Shown here one piece after another: positions 29,844 through 40,325 of a DNA stretch of 64,000 nucleotides. The position numbers and the translations under genes are program-made. Source of the stretch: Pseudomonas sp. LB-090624 (GTDB lineage: Bacteria > Pseudomonadota > Gammaproteobacteria > Pseudomonadales > Pseudomonadaceae); NCBI RefSeq assembly GCF_003205205.1, contig NZ_QJRL01000014.1, forward strand, positions 54,453-118,452, written 5' to 3'. The notes under the pieces were generated by a model that saw only the letters and a program-made list of their open reading frames with translations, was not told where the DNA came from and made no database searches. Every line of letters begins with the position of its first letter. Position 1 is the stretch's first letter.

Positions 29844-30845
29844 TCAGGCGGTCGCCTTGTCGTCTTTCTTAAGACTTGCAGGCGGCCAGTTGTCGAGGCG
29901 CATGCCGAGAGACAGACCACGAGAGGCCAGGACGTCCTTGATTTCAGTCAGGGACTTCTTGCCCAGGTTAGGAGTCTTCAACAGCTCTACTTCGGTACGC
30001 TGAATCAGGTCGCCGATGTAGTAGATGTTCTCCGCCTTGAGGCAGTTGGCCGAACGTACAGTCAGTTCCAGGTCGTCAACCGGACGCAGCAGGATCGGAT
30101 CGATCTCGTCTTCCTGCTCGACTACGACAGGCTCGCTGTCACCTTTGAGGTCGACGAACGCGGCCAGCTGCTGTTGCAGGATGGTCGCAGCGCGGCGGAT
30201 AGCCTCTTCAGGATCCAGGGTGCCGTTGGTTTCCAGATCAATGACCAGTTTGTCCAGGTTGGTACGCTGTTCAACACGGGCGTTTTCGACCACATAGGCG
30301 ATACGACGCACGGGGCTGAACGAAGCGTCCAACTGGAGACGGCCAATGCTACGGCTTTCGTCTTCGTCGGTTTGACGGGAGTCAGCCGGCTCGTAACCAC
30401 GACCACGAGCTACAGTGAGCTTCATGTTCAGGGCGCCGTTCGACGCCAGGTTCGCGATTACGTGATCGGGGTTGACGATCTCGACATCGTGATCCAGCTG
30501 AATATCGGCAGCGGTAACCACCCCCGAACCCTTTTTCGACAAGGTCAGCGTAACTTCGTCACGACCGTGCAGTTTGATAGCCAGGCCTTTCAGGTTCAAC
30601 AGGATTTCAATTACGTCTTCCTGAACACCTTCGATCGCGGAGTACTCATGGAGTACGCCATCGATCTCGGCCTCGACTACTGCACAGCCAGGCATGGAGG
30701 ACAACAGGATGCGGCGCAGCGCGTTGCCCAGGGTATGGCCGAAACCACGCTCGAGAGGCTCGAGCGTGATCTTGGCGCGGGTCGGACTGACTACCTGCAC
30801 ATCAATATGGCGGGGAGTCAGGAACTCATTTACCGAAATCTGCAT
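29844..30845 (-). CDS. rpoA: RNA polymerase alpha subunit
   Basis: The 333-residue subunit has an N-terminal assembly domain (about residues 1-232; [17 protein letters not shown] is the dimer/beta contact region) and a C-terminal DNA- and activator-binding domain (residues about 250-325; [32 protein letters not shown]). The linker is acidic. The length is as in other gammaproteobacteria. It is in the alpha operon between rpsD and rplQ. Confidence 0.98.
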
Positions 30846-30867
30846 GGATGCACCTATTTTCTAGCCC

Positions 30868-31488
30868 TTACTTGGAGTAGAGCTCGACAATCAGGTTCTC
30901 GTTGATGTCGGCAGACAGGTCACTGCGAGCAGGAACGTTCTTGAAAACGCCCGACTTTTTAGCAGCATCCACATCAACCCACTCAACGCGGCCACGCTGG
31001 GCGCACAGTTCAAGGGCTTGAACAATGCGCAGCTGGCTCAGCGACTTCTCGCGAACCGCGACCACGTCACCCGGACGAACTTGGTAGGATGGAATGTTTA
31101 CAGTCTTACCGTTGACGCTGATCGCTTTGTGCGAAACCAGCTGACGGGACTCGGAACGAGTCGAGCCGAAGCCCATACGGTAAACGACGTTATCCAGACG
31201 GCACTCGAGCAGTTGCAGCAGGTTCTCACCAGTTGCGCCTTTTTTCGAGGCAGCAGCTTGGTAGTAACCGCGGAACTGACGCTCCAGAACACCGTAGATA
31301 CGACGGACTTTTTGTTTCTCACGCAGCTGGGTGCCGTAGTCGGACTGACGGCCACGGCGCTGGCCGTGGATACCTGGGGCTGCTTCGATGTTGCACTTCG
31401 ATTCCAGAGCGCGAACGCCGCTCTTCAGGAACAGATCGGTGCCTTCACGACGAGACAGTTTGCATTTTGGACCAATGTAACGTGCCAT
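30868..31488 (-). CDS. rpsD: 30S ribosomal protein S4
   Basis: This 206-residue primary 16S-binding protein begins [19 protein letters not shown] and has an S4 RNA-binding domain around residues 95-155 ([14 protein letters not shown]). In E. coli S4 represses its own operon by binding the rpsM leader; the rpsM leader here is long enough (about 50 bases) for some control, but no pseudoknot was identified. It is in the alpha operon. Confidence 0.97.
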   Translation of the reverse strand: MARYIGPKCKLSRREGTDLFLKSGVRALESKCNIEAAPGIHGQRRGRQSDYGTQLREKQKVRRIYGVLERQFRGYYQAAASKKGATGENLLQLLECRLDNVVYRMGFGSTRSESRQLVSHKAISVNGKTVNIPSYQVRPGDVVAVREKSLSQLRIVQALELCAQRGRVEWVDVDAAKKSGVFKNVPARSDLSADINENLIVELYSK

Positions 31489-31503
31489 TCTTCTGTCTCC
31501 TGA

Positions 31504-31893
31504 TTACACGCGACGCTTCTTCGGCGGACGGCACCCGTTGTGCGGGATAGGCGTCACGTCGGTGATGCTGGCGATCTTGTAGCCGCAGCTGTTCAGTGCA
31601 CGAACGGCGGACTCACGACCTGGACCTGGACCCTTGACGTTGACGTCGAGGTTCTTCAGACCGTATTCCAGCGCAGCTTGACCAGCACGCTCAGCAGCGA
31701 TCTGGGCTGCGAACGGGGTGGATTTGCGCGAACCACGGAAACCCGAACCACCGGAGGTCGCCCAGGACAAAGCATTGCCCTGACGGTCGGTGATGGTCAC
31801 GATGGTGTTGTTGAAAGAAGCATGGATGTGGGCGATGCCATCAACCACTGTCTTTTTGACTTTCTTACGAGGACGAGCAGCAGGTTTTGCCAT
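31504..31893 (-). CDS. rpsK: 30S ribosomal protein S11
   Basis: This 129-residue platform protein carries the hallmark [18 protein letters not shown] and the C-terminal [18 protein letters not shown]. It is in the alpha operon, 15 bases before rpsD. Its length and sequence are ordinary. Confidence 0.97.
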
Positions 31894-31911
31894 GTCTATA
31901 TTCCTGGGCGA

Positions 31912-32268
31912 TTACTTGCGGATCGGCTTACGCGGGCCCTTACGGGTGCGTGCGTTGGTCTTGGTGCGCTGACCGCGAACCGGCAGACCTTTACGATGAC
32001 GCAGGCCGCGGTAGCAACCCAGGTCCATCAAGCGCTTGATCTTCATGTTGATGTCACGACGCAGGTCACCTTCGGTGGTGAACTTCGCGACTTCGCCACG
32101 CAGGGTTTCGATTTGCTCGTCGCTCAGATCCTTGATCTTAGCGGCTGGGTTTACACCAGCGTCTGCACAGATCTTCTGTGCAGTTGTGCGACCGACACCA
32201 TAGATGTAGGTCAGCGAGATAACAGTATGCTTGTTATCTGGAATGTTGACGCCTGCAATACGGGCCAT
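31912..32268 (-). CDS. rpsM: 30S ribosomal protein S13
   Basis: The 118-residue head protein starts [21 protein letters not shown] and has the basic C-terminal tail ([18 protein letters not shown]) that reaches the P-site tRNA. It is the first gene of the alpha operon. A sigma70-type promoter (32328-32356) about 60 bases upstream and a terminator hairpin separate it from rpmJ, marking the boundary between the spc and alpha operons. Confidence 0.97.
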
Positions 32269-32327
32269 TCAGTGGGACTCCAATTGACAGCTACCTACGC
32301 CCCGGAAGCCAAGAAATAGGGCGCGAG

Positions 32328-32356
32328 ATAATATCGCTGTAGAAACGAATAATCAA
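32328..32356 (-). promoter_or_regulatory. Promoter of the alpha operon
   Basis: On the minus strand TTGATT and TATTAT are separated by 17 bases. The -35 box overlaps the foot of the hairpin at 32355-32382. Start is expected near 32321, giving a leader of about 50 bases before rpsM. Confidence 0.65.
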
Positions 32357-32382
32357 CCCAGCAGCACACTAGCTGCTGGGTT
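32355..32382 (-). terminator. Terminator-like hairpin at the end of the spc operon (after rpmJ)
   Basis: AACCCAGCAGC and GCTGCTGGGTT form an 11-bp perfect stem with a 6-base loop. The tail on the minus strand (GATTATTCGTTT) is only moderately T-rich, so partial read-through into the alpha operon is plausible. Confidence 0.65.
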
Positions 32383-32399
32383 TGAAGCGCAGATCACAC

Positions 32400-32516
32400 T
32401 CAGCCTTGGCGCTGTTTGTGACGCGGTTCCGCGCTGCAGATCACTCGTACGACGCCTTCGCGACGGATGATCTTGCAGTTACGGCACAGCTTTTTCACCG
32501 ATGCACGAACTTTCAT
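32400..32516 (-). CDS. rpmJ: 50S ribosomal protein L36 (zinc-type)
   Basis: This 38-residue protein, [21 protein letters not shown]..., has the zinc ribbon ligands of the C+ form (CxxC, then Cys and His near the end: [14 protein letters not shown]). It is too short for many gene finders but lies in its conserved position between secY and rpsM. As the zinc-containing form it would be the one used when zinc is sufficient. Confidence 0.96.
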
Positions 32517-32544
32517 TACCGACTCCTCGAACCTTAGGGGCGTA

Positions 32545-33876
32545 TCAGCGCAGCAAACCGCTGCCACCGTAGCCTTTCAGGTTGGCTTTCTTCATCAGGG
32601 ATTCGTACTGGTGCGAAACGAGGTGCGATTGTACTTGGGACATGAAGTCCATCACAACCACTACCACAATCAGCAACGAGGTCCCGCCAAGGTAGAACGG
32701 CACATTTGCTGCCACCACCAGGAACTGGGGCAGAAGGCAGACGGCCATCATGTAAAGAGCACCGAACATGGTCAAACGGGTCAGAACGCCATCAATGTAG
32801 CGCGCCGACTGCTCACCAGGACGGATACCCGGAATAAAGGCACCGGACTTCTTCAGGTTTTCCGCTACGTCTTTCGGGTTGAACATCAACGCTGTGTAGA
32901 AGAAGCAGAAGAAAATGATCCCTGCACTAAACAGCAGAATGTTCAACGGCTGACCAGGAGCGATCGACTGCGAGATGTCCTGCAGCCAGCCCATACCCTC
33001 GGACTGACCGAACCAGGCACCCAGCGAAGCCGGGAACAGCAGAATGCTGCTCGCGAAAATGGCCGGGATAACCCCCGCCATGTTCACCTTCAACGGCAAG
33101 TGGCTGGTCTGCGCAGCGAAGACCTTGCGGCCCTGCTGACGCTTGGCGTAGTGAACGGCGATACGACGCTGACCACGCTCGATGAACACCACGAAACCGA
33201 TAATCGCTACTGCCAGCAAACCGATTGCGACCAGGGCGAAAATGTTGATATCGCCTGTGCGTGCAGACTCGAAAGACTGCCCGATTGCTCTCGGAAGACC
33301 GGCAACGATACCTGCGAAGATCAACATCGAGATACCGTTGCCCACACCGCGCTCGGTGATCTGCTCGCCCAGCCACATCATGAACATCGCGCCTGCCACA
33401 AAGGTGGAGACGGCAACGACATGGAAGCCAAGACCTACAGAAAACGCCACGCCCTGGTTGGCCAGGCCAATGGACATGCCAATGGCTTGAACCAGTGCCA
33501 GGATAACGGTGCCGTAGCGGGTGTACTGGCTGATCTTGCGACGGCCAGCTTCACCTTCCTTCTTCAACTGCTCCAGTTGCGGGCTGACCGCCGTCATCAG
33601 CTGCATGATGATCGATGCCGAAATGTACGGCATGATCCCCAGTGCAAAGATGCTCATGCGCTCAAGCGCGCCACCGGAAAACATGTTGAACAAGCTAAGA
33701 ATGGTCCCCTCATTCTGCCGAAACAGATCCGCCAGACGGTCCGGATTGATGCCGGGAACCGGGATATGCGCACCTATCCGATAGACGATGATCGCCATGA
33801 ACAGAAAGCGCAGACGAGCCCAGAGTTCCGACATCCCGCCCTTACCGAGCGAAGAGAGAGCACCTTGCTTAGCCAT
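32545..33876 (-). CDS. secY: Preprotein translocase subunit SecY
   Basis: This 443-residue inner-membrane protein has ten transmembrane helices and the plug/TM2b region ([35 protein letters not shown] is the characteristic TM2b-loop). It forms the SecYEG channel with SecE, encoded at 59287 in this window. Its ATG directly abuts the rplO stop, as usual in the spc operon. Confidence 0.97.
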
Positions 33877-34311
33877 TTATTCCTCGAATTTGCCGCCAGC
33901 TGCTTCGATAGCCGCACGCGCACCCTTGGTGGCTGCGATACCCTTGATGGTGACTGCGCGAGTAACTTCGCCAGACAGCATGATTTTCACACGCTGAATG
34001 TGCTGGTTGATCACGTTGGCATCCTTCAGGGATTGCACGGAGATCACGTCGCCTTCCACTTTGGCCAGCTCGGACAGACGCACTTCGGCGCGGTCCATGG
34101 CTTTCAGGGAAACGAAGCCGAACTTCGGCAGACGACGGTGCAGCGGCTGTTGACCGCCTTCGAAGCCAGGAGCGATCGAACCACCCGAACGGGAAGTCTG
34201 ACCTTTGTGGCCACGGCCGCCAGTCTTACCCAGACCGCTACCGATACCACGACCTGGACGATGCTTCTCGCGACGGGAACCCGGCGCTGGACTCAGATCA
34301 TTGAGTTTCAT
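33877..34311 (-). CDS. rplO: 50S ribosomal protein L15
   Basis: This 144-residue protein starts [26 protein letters not shown], with the Gly/Arg-rich extension ([15 protein letters not shown]) that threads into 23S rRNA. It lies between rpmD and secY with minimal spacing (spc operon). Confidence 0.97.
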   Translation of the reverse strand: MKLNDLSPAPGSRREKHRPGRGIGSGLGKTGGRGHKGQTSRSGGSIAPGFEGGQQPLHRRLPKFGFVSLKAMDRAEVRLSELAKVEGDVISVQSLKDANVINQHIQRVKIMLSGEVTRAVTIKGIAATKGARAAIEAAGGKFEE

Positions 34312-34314
34312 CGA

Positions 34315-34491
34315 TTAACCCTCGACCTTCAGCATGTAGTAAGCCTTGTTGATCATCCCGCGGTTCTCGGGAGTATCCTGGACTTCTACAGTGTGACCGA
34401 TGCGACGCAGACCCAGGCCTTTAACACACAGTTTGTGGTTAGGCAGACGGCCCGAGACGCTCTTGATCAGCGTTACTTTTACGGTTGCCAT
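34315..34491 (-). CDS. rpmD: 50S ribosomal protein L30
   Basis: This 58-residue protein reads [20 protein letters not shown]...YYMLKVEG, with the L30 signature [16 protein letters not shown]. It lies between rpsE and rplO, two to three bases from each. Below the length limit of many gene finders but clearly real. Confidence 0.97.
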   Translation of the reverse strand: MATVKVTLIKSVSGRLPNHKLCVKGLGLRRIGHTVEVQDTPENRGMINKAYYMLKVEG

Positions 34492-34493
34492 GA

Positions 34494-34994
34494 TCAGAAG
34501 ATCTCCTCAACGCTCTTGCCGCGCTTGGCAGCAATGGATTCAGGAGATTGCATGGCTTTCAGACCCTTGAAGGTGGCGTAAACCACGTTCACTGGGTTGG
34601 TCGAACCGTAGCACTTGGCCAGAACGTTCTGAACACCAGCAACTTCCAGGACAGCACGCATTGCGCCACCGGCGATGATACCGGTACCTTCCGAGGCAGG
34701 CTGCATGTAAACCTTCGAGGCGCCGTGGGCAGCCTTGGTGGCGTACTGCAGGGTGGTGCCCTTCAGGTCAACCTGGATCATGTTGCGGCGTGCAGCTTCC
34801 ATGGCTTTCTGGATCGCGGCTGGTACTTCGCGCGATTTGCCACGGCCGAAGCCGACACGACCCTTACCATCACCAACCACGGTCAGCGCGGTGAAGGTGA
34901 AGATACGGCCGCCTTTTACGGTTTTGGCAACGCGGTTAACTTGAACCAGCTTCTCGATGTAGCCTTCGTCGCGCTTTTGATCGTTATTTGCCAT
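34494..34994 (-). CDS. rpsE: 30S ribosomal protein S5
   Basis: The 166-residue protein has an N-terminal double-stranded RNA-binding-like domain ([35 protein letters not shown]) and a C-terminal domain ([25 protein letters not shown]). The accuracy and spectinomycin loop (VAKTVKGGR) reads as wild type. spc operon. Confidence 0.97.
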   Translation of the reverse strand: MANNDQKRDEGYIEKLVQVNRVAKTVKGGRIFTFTALTVVGDGKGRVGFGRGKSREVPAAIQKAMEAARRNMIQVDLKGTTLQYATKAAHGASKVYMQPASEGTGIIAGGAMRAVLEVAGVQNVLAKCYGSTNPVNVVYATFKGLKAMQSPESIAAKRGKSVEEIF

Positions 34995-34997
34995 AAC

Positions 34998-35348
34998 TTA
35001 GAACTCCAGCCCGCCTTCACGAGCAGCATCAGCCAGCGCTTTGACGCGGCCGTGGTACTTGAAGCCGGAACGGTCAAAGGCAACTTGAGATACACCGGCG
35101 GCTTTCGCACGCTCAGCTACCAGCTTGCCAACCTTAGTGGCCGCGTCGATGTTGCCAGTGGCGCCATCACGCAGGTCTTTGTCCAAGGTCGAGGCGCTTG
35201 CCAGAACCTTGCTGCCGTCGGCCGAAATGACCTGGGCATAGATGTGCTGCGAGGAGCGGAACACGCACAGGCGCACGACTTCGAGTTCGTGCATCTTGAG
35301 ACGTGCTTTGCGAGCGCGACGCAGTCGAATAACTTTTTTGTCGGTCAT
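34998..35348 (-). CDS. rplR: 50S ribosomal protein L18
   Basis: This 116-residue 5S-rRNA-binding protein has a basic N-terminus ([14 protein letters not shown]) and the conserved [16 protein letters not shown] and [24 protein letters not shown]. It lies between rplF and rpsE in the spc operon. Confidence 0.97.
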
Positions 35349-35358
35349 TTACTAGGCC

Positions 35359-35892
35359 CTACTTCTTCTTGGCTTCTTTACGACGGACTACTTCGTCCGC
35401 GTAACGCACACCTTTGCCTTTGTAAGGCTCTGGCGGACGGAAGTCGCGGATTTCAGCGGCCACCTGACCTACCAGCTGCTTGTCGATACCCTTGATCAGG
35501 ATGTCGGTCTGGCTAGGCGTTTCAGCGGTGATACCGGCTGGCAGTTCGTAGTCCACTGGGTGAGAGAAGCCCAGGGCCAGGTTCAGGACGGTGCCTTTAG
35601 CCTGTGCCTTGTAACCAACACCGACCAGCTGGAGCTTGCGCTCGAAGCCTTGGCTTACGCCTTGGACCATGTTGTTGACCAGAGCACGGGTAGTACCGGC
35701 CATGGCACGAGCTTGCTGGTCACCATTGCGAGCGACGAAACGCAGCTCACCAGACTCTTCGGTAACTTCAACAGACGAGTGAACGTTCAGTTCGAGAGTG
35801 CCTTTGGCACCCTTCACCGAAAGCTGCTGGCCGGCGAATTTGACTTCGACACCGGATGGCAGCTTAACGGGGTTCTTAGCGACGCGAGACAT
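35359..35892 (-). CDS. rplF: 50S ribosomal protein L6
   Basis: The 177-residue protein has two repeated alpha/beta domains, starting [17 protein letters not shown] and ending in [27 protein letters not shown]. It lies near the sarcin-ricin loop and factor-binding site. spc operon, downstream of rpsH. Confidence 0.97.
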   Translation of the reverse strand: MSRVAKNPVKLPSGVEVKFAGQQLSVKGAKGTLELNVHSSVEVTEESGELRFVARNGDQQARAMAGTTRALVNNMVQGVSQGFERKLQLVGVGYKAQAKGTVLNLALGFSHPVDYELPAGITAETPSQTDILIKGIDKQLVGQVAAEIRDFRPPEPYKGKGVRYADEVVRRKEAKKK

Positions 35893-35904
35893 GTCTATCT
35901 CCCC

Positions 35905-36297
35905 TTAGAACACTGTGCACAGAACTTCGCCGCCGACACCGGCAGCGCGCGCAGCGCGATCAGTCATCACACCTTTGTTGGTGGAGACGATAGACACGCC
36001 CAGGCCGCCACGTACTTTCGGCAGCTCAGTGACGGACTTGTACTGGCGCAGGCCTGGACGGCTGGAGCGCTTCAGTTCTTCGATGACCGGACGGCCTTCG
36101 AAGTACTTCAGTTCGATCGACAGGGAAGGCTTGGCCTCACCAGTTACCTGGTAGCCAGCGATGTAACCTTCGTCCTTCAGAACTTTGGCAACCGCGACCT
36201 TCAGGGTAGACGAAGGCATGCTTACGACGGACTTTTCAGCCATCTGGGCATTACGGATGCGAGTTAGCATGTCCGCTAACGGGTCCTGCATACTCAT
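35905..36297 (-). CDS. rpsH: 30S ribosomal protein S8
   Basis: This 130-residue primary 16S-binding protein reads [18 protein letters not shown]..., with the C-terminal signature [34 protein letters not shown]. In E. coli S8 is the spc-operon autoregulator, acting at rplE. Here it is preceded by an unusually long intercistronic gap (36298-36506) with hairpins, so control may differ. AGGAG lies upstream of the ATG. Confidence 0.97.
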   Translation of the reverse strand: MSMQDPLADMLTRIRNAQMAEKSVVSMPSSTLKVAVAKVLKDEGYIAGYQVTGEAKPSLSIELKYFEGRPVIEELKRSSRPGLRQYKSVTELPKVRGGLGVSIVSTNKGVMTDRAARAAGVGGEVLCTVF

Positions 36298-36506
36298 GGG
36301 CTAGATGCTCCTGATACAAGAATTATTAGCCTTGCGGCTATGACAACCACCCGAGCGGATTGGGTAAAAAACCCAGGCTCAGGTGAGCCGGTCATTCTAG
36401 ACACAAGGCAGAAACGAAACAAGCCCCATATAGGGGCTTGTTTGTTGGCGAGGTCACCGACGGTCGGAAGATTGCTCCCCTTCCGCCGGGAATCTGCCTA
36501 CTGCGA
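36298..36506 (-). other. Long structured gap inside the spc operon (rpsN-rpsH)
   Basis: The neighbouring spc genes are 0-25 bases apart, but here 209 bases carry no gene. On the minus strand, a perfect 11-bp hairpin (36417-36443, AAACAAGCCCC with loop ATATA) is followed by a moderately T-rich stretch. A second, smaller hairpin (36376-36389, GGCTCA/TGAGCC) is followed four bases later by six T (36366-36371). Together they look like a terminator/attenuator or processing region. No clear promoter was recognised before rpsH. Confidence 0.6.
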
Positions 36507-36812
36507 TTACCAGGAGGCCTTGACCAGACCTGGTACGTCGCCGCGCATTGCAGCTTGACGCAGCATGTTACGGCCCAGGCCGAACTTACGGTATACACCG
36601 TGAGGACGACCGGTCAGGCGGCAACGGTTGCGCAGGCGCGAGGCGCTAGCGTCACGTGGCTGCTTCTGCAGAGCGACAACGGCAGCGAAACGCTCTTCAG
36701 GAGAGGCGTTGACGTTGACGATGGTCGCTTTCAGCTCAGCACGCTTCTTAGCGAACTTGGCTACCGTGAGCTGACGCTTCAGCTCGCGGTTTTTCATGCT
36801 CTTCTTGGCCAT
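36507..36812 (-). CDS. rpsN: 30S ribosomal protein S14 (zinc-free form)
   Basis: This is the 101-residue long form of S14 ([15 protein letters not shown]... ending GLVKASW), without the CxxC zinc motif of the short form. The start at 36812 gives the standard length; an in-frame upstream extension to 36854 lies within rplE. It is followed by the unusual gap before rpsH. Confidence 0.97.
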   Translation of the reverse strand: MAKKSMKNRELKRQLTVAKFAKKRAELKATIVNVNASPEERFAAVVALQKQPRDASASRLRNRCRLTGRPHGVYRKFGLGRNMLRQAAMRGDVPGLVKASW

Positions 36813-36825
36813 TTTCCTACTCCAA

Positions 36826-37365
36826 TCAGTTGCGGAACGGGAACTTGAAAGCACGCAGCAGAGCGCGGCCTTCGTCGTCCGAACGAGCAGTGGTGGTCAG
36901 GGTGATGTCCAAACCGCGCAGAGCATCGATCTTGTCGTAATCGATTTCCGGGAAGATGATCTGCTCTTTCACGCCCATGCTGTAGTTGCCACGGCCATCG
37001 AAGGACTTGGCATTCAGGCCGCGGAAGTCGCGAACCCGAGGCAGGGAGATCGCCAGCAGGCGGTCCAGGAATTCGTACATCTTGTCGCTACGCAGGGTCA
37101 CCTTGACGCCGATCGGCCAGCCTTCGCGGACTTTGAAGCCAGCGATGGATTTGCGAGCGAAAGTCACGACCGGCTTTTGACCGGTGATCTTCTCCAGGTC
37201 GGCAACAGCGTGCTCGATGACTTTCTTGTCGCCGATCGCTTCGCCCAGACCCATGTTCAGGGTGATCTTGGTAACGCGCGGAACTTCCATCACGTTCGAC
37301 AGCTTAAGTTCTTCCTTAAGCTTAGGAGCGATTTCGTTCCGGTAAATCTCTTTCAGTCGTGCCAT
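36826..37365 (-). CDS. rplE: 50S ribosomal protein L5
   Basis: This 179-residue 5S-rRNA-binding protein reads [19 protein letters not shown], with the core [15 protein letters not shown] and [20 protein letters not shown]. In E. coli S8 binds the start of this gene's mRNA to regulate the operon; I have not tested for an S8-site mimic here. Confidence 0.97.
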   Translation of the reverse strand: MARLKEIYRNEIAPKLKEELKLSNVMEVPRVTKITLNMGLGEAIGDKKVIEHAVADLEKITGQKPVVTFARKSIAGFKVREGWPIGVKVTLRSDKMYEFLDRLLAISLPRVRDFRGLNAKSFDGRGNYSMGVKEQIIFPEIDYDKIDALRGLDITLTTTARSDDEGRALLRAFKFPFRN

Positions 37366-37385
37366 GGTCTTCTACCTAGCAGTGT

Positions 37386-37700
37386 TCAAGCATCAACCGC
37401 TTTTTGGGTCGACTTGAAGACACGAATTTTTTTACCGTCTTCTACTTTGAAACCAACGCGGTCAGCCTTGTTGGTTTCGCCGTTGAAGATGGCAACGTTG
37501 GAAGCGTGCAGAGGCGCTTCTTTCTCGACGATACCGCCCTGAACGCCCGCCATCGGGTTAGGCTTGGTATGACGCTTGACCAGGTTCACGCCACCGATAA
37601 CCAGACGGTCATCAGCCAGAACCTTCAGCACCTTACCGCGCTTACCTTTGTCTTTGCCGGCGATCACGATGATCTCGTCGTCACGACGAATCTTTTGCAT
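37386..37700 (-). CDS. rplX: 50S ribosomal protein L24
   Basis: The 104-residue assembly initiator begins [27 protein letters not shown], a KOW motif, and continues [14 protein letters not shown]. It is the second gene of the spc operon, between rplN and rplE. Confidence 0.97.
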
Positions 37701-37711
37701 GTCGGATCTCC

Positions 37712-38080
37712 TTACAGCACTTCAGGGGCGAGCGAGACGATCTTCATGAACTTCTCAGTACGAAGTTCACGGGTCACTGGCCCGAAGATGCGAGTGCCGA
37801 TCGGCTCTTGCTTGTTGTTCAGCAGAACAGCAGCGTTGCCGTCGAAACGAATGATGGAACCGTCAGCGCGACGTACACCGTGACGGGTACGGACGACAAC
37901 AGCAGTCATCACCTGGCCTTTTTTGACCTTGCCGCGAGGAATCGCTTCCTTGACGGTTACTTTGATGATGTCACCGATGCCGGCGTAACGGCGGTGCGAA
38001 CCGCCGAGCACCTTGATGCACATGACGCGACGAGCGCCGCTGTTATCGGCCACATCGAGCATGGATTGAGTCTGAATCAT
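37712..38080 (-). CDS. rplN: 50S ribosomal protein L14
   Basis: This 122-residue protein has the signature [37 protein letters not shown]. It is the first gene of the classical spc operon. Only 23 bases separate it from rpsQ, so transcription probably continues from the S10 operon. Confidence 0.97.
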
Positions 38081-38103
38081 AAAATTTCTCCGACCCCTAG
38101 CCC

Positions 38104-38370
38104 TTAGACTTCAACAGCGCGTTCGAGGACTTCAACCAGTGCCCAGGACTTGGTCTTGGCCAGCGGACGGGTTTCGCGAATGGAAACCTTGTCGCCGATC
38201 TTGCACTGGTTGGCTTCGTCGTGCGCGTGCAGCTTAGTCGAACGCTTAACGTATTTACCGTAGATCGGGTGCTTTACGCGACGCTCGATCAGAACGGTGA
38301 TGGTCTTGTCCATTTTGTCGCTGACGACACGGCCAGTCAGCGTACGGACGGTTTTTTCAGCTTCAGCCAT
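38104..38370 (-). CDS. rpsQ: 30S ribosomal protein S17
   Basis: This 88-residue OB-fold protein starts [34 protein letters not shown] 38370 is two bases after the rpmC stop; a GTG two codons upstream is possible but overlaps rpmC. Last gene of the S10 operon. Confidence 0.97.
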   Translation of the reverse strand: MAEAEKTVRTLTGRVVSDKMDKTITVLIERRVKHPIYGKYVKRSTKLHAHDEANQCKIGDKVSIRETRPLAKTKSWALVEVLERAVEV

Positions 38371-38372
38371 GA

Positions 38373-38564
38373 TCACTTACCTGCCTGCTGGTTGAGCACA
38401 GTTTTCACGCGAGCGATGTCACGCTTAACTTGCGAGAGCAGGTGCGACTGCCCCAACTGGCCAGTTGCTTTCTGCATACGCAGATTGAACTGGTCGCGCA
38501 GCAAGCCGAGCAGTTGCTCGTTCAGTTGCTGTGCCGATTTTTCACGAAGTTCATTCGCTTTCAT
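38373..38564 (-). CDS. rpmC: 50S ribosomal protein L29
   Basis: The 63-residue helical hairpin protein reads [40 protein letters not shown] 38564 overlaps the rplP stop by one base; GTG 38567 is an alternative giving one more residue. It forms the exit-tunnel docking site with L23. Confidence 0.96.
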
Positions 38565-38977
38565 CACATCACCGTCCGCTTAACAAAGGAGGTGGCGAGA
38601 GGCAGCTTTGCAGCAGCCAGGGCGAAAGCTTCGCGCGCCAGCTCTTCAGAAACACCCTCGATCTCGTACAGGACTTTACCTGGCTGGATCTGGGCAACCC
38701 AGTATTCCACGGAGCCCTTACCTTTACCCATACGAACCTCGAGAGGTTTCTTGGAGATCGGCTTATCCGGGAACACACGGATCCAGATCTTGCCGCCACG
38801 TTTAACGTGACGGGTCAGCGCACGACGTGCGGACTCGATCTGGCGAGCGGTGAGGCGACCGCGAGCAACAGCTTTCAGGGCGAATTCGCCGAAGCTGACT
38901 TTGCTACCGCGCAGTGCCAGACCACGGTTGTGGCCAGTCATCTGCTTGCGGAATTTTGTACGCTTTGGTTGCAACAT
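38564..38977 (-). CDS. rplP: 50S ribosomal protein L16
   Basis: This 137-residue protein begins [24 protein letters not shown], with [29 protein letters not shown] typical of L16 near the A-site tRNA elbow. It overlaps rpmC by one base. S10 operon. Confidence 0.97.
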
Positions 38978-38989
38978 TTGGCGTACCCC

Positions 38990-39676
38990 TTACTTAGCAG
39001 CTTTTTTACGAGGCGCTGGTGCTTGTGGTTTCAGTTCTTCTTGGCGACCACCAATAACTTCGCCTTTGAAGATCCAAACCTTCACACCGATCACACCGTA
39101 AGTGGTGTGAGCTTCGTAGGTGTTGTAGTCGATATCGGCACGCAGGGTGTGCAGAGGCACACGACCTTCGCGATACCACTCGGTACGAGCAATCTCAGCA
39201 CCGCCGAGACGACCGCTCACCTGGATCTTGATGCCCTTGGCACCAATACGCATGGCGTTCTGTACGGCGCGCTTCATGGCGCGACGGAACATTACGCGGC
39301 GTTCCAGCTGCTGAGCTACGCTCTGCGCAACCAGCATAGCGTCGAGTTCCGGCTTGCGGATCTCTTCGATGTTGATGTGCACAGGCACACCCATCTGCTT
39401 GGTCAGGTCCTGACGCAGCTTCTCGACATCTTCACCTTTCTTCCCGATAACGATACCTGGACGAGCGGTGTGGATGGTGATGCGTGCAGTTTGAGCCGGA
39501 CGATGAATATCGATACGGCTTACGGACGCGCTTTTTAGTTTGTCTTGGAGGTACTCACGCGTTTTCAGATCCTTCAACAGGTAATCTGCGTAAGTAGCAC
39601 CGTCTGCGTACCAGACGGAGGTGTGCTCCTTGACGATTCCCAGGCGAATGCCAGTGGGATGTACTTTCTGACCCAT
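38990..39676 (-). CDS. rpsC: 30S ribosomal protein S3
   Basis: The 228-residue protein has a KH domain (residues about 40-110; [15 protein letters not shown]) and starts [16 protein letters not shown]. It is part of the mRNA entry helicase with S4 and S5. The start at 39676 is chosen for length and because an upstream in-frame extension lies inside rplV. S10 operon. Confidence 0.97.
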   Translation of the reverse strand: MGQKVHPTGIRLGIVKEHTSVWYADGATYADYLLKDLKTREYLQDKLKSASVSRIDIHRPAQTARITIHTARPGIVIGKKGEDVEKLRQDLTKQMGVPVHINIEEIRKPELDAMLVAQSVAQQLERRVMFRRAMKRAVQNAMRIGAKGIKIQVSGRLGGAEIARTEWYREGRVPLHTLRADIDYNTYEAHTTYGVIGVKVWIFKGEVIGGRQEELKPQAPAPRKKAAK

Positions 39677-39689
39677 CTGATCGACTCCG

Positions 39690-40022
39690 TTACTTGTCCG
39701 CAACCTTGACAGTGATATGGCAAGACCGCTTGACGATGCGATCAGCACGGCCTTTGGCACGTGGCATGATGCGCTTCAGCGAACGCCCTTCGTTGACGAA
39801 GACGGTGGAGACCTTCAGGTCATCAACGTCTGCGCCTTCGTTGTGTTCGGCGTTGGCTACGGCCGACTCGAGGACTTTCTTCATGATTTCAGCGGCTTTT
39901 TTGCTGCTGAAGGCCAACAGGTTGAGCGCTTCGCCCACCTTCTTCCCGCGGATCTGGTCGGCGACCAAGCGGGCTTTCTGGGCGGAGATGCGAGCGCCCG
40001 ACAACTTAGCGGCTACTTCCAT
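39690..40022 (-). CDS. rplV: 50S ribosomal protein L22
   Basis: The 110-residue protein has an extended beta hairpin lining the exit tunnel ([32 protein letters not shown]). The macrolide-relevant tip (MPRAKGRA) reads as wild type. S10 operon, between rpsS and rpsC. Confidence 0.97.
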
Positions 40023-40033
40023 TTCCTTACCCC

Positions 40034-40309
40034 TTAACGCTTGGCTTTCTTGTCAGCCACGTGCCCGCGATAGGTGCGGGTACCGGCGAACTCGCCCAGT
40101 TTGTGGCCGACCATGTCTTCGTTCACGAGAACTGGGACATGCTGGCGACCGTTGTGAACCGCGATGGTCAGACCGACCATTTGTGGCAGGATCATCGAGC
40201 GACGCGACCAGGTTTTAACTGGCTTGCGATCGTTCTTCTCCACCGCCACTTCGACCTTCTTCAACAGGTGAAGATCGATAAAAGGACCTTTTTTCAGAGA
40301 ACGTGGCAC
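40034..40309 (-). CDS. rpsS: 30S ribosomal protein S19
   Basis: This 91-residue head protein reads [38 protein letters not shown], which is diagnostic. It pairs with S13 at the subunit interface. S10 operon. Confidence 0.97.
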
Positions 40310-40325
40310 TGTCGTATCCCTCTAG

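Noticed and set aside
32467..34581. Open frame of 704 codons on the plus strand across secY, rplO and rpmD
   Set aside because: Spans several well-identified genes on the other strand; no credible start or domain.
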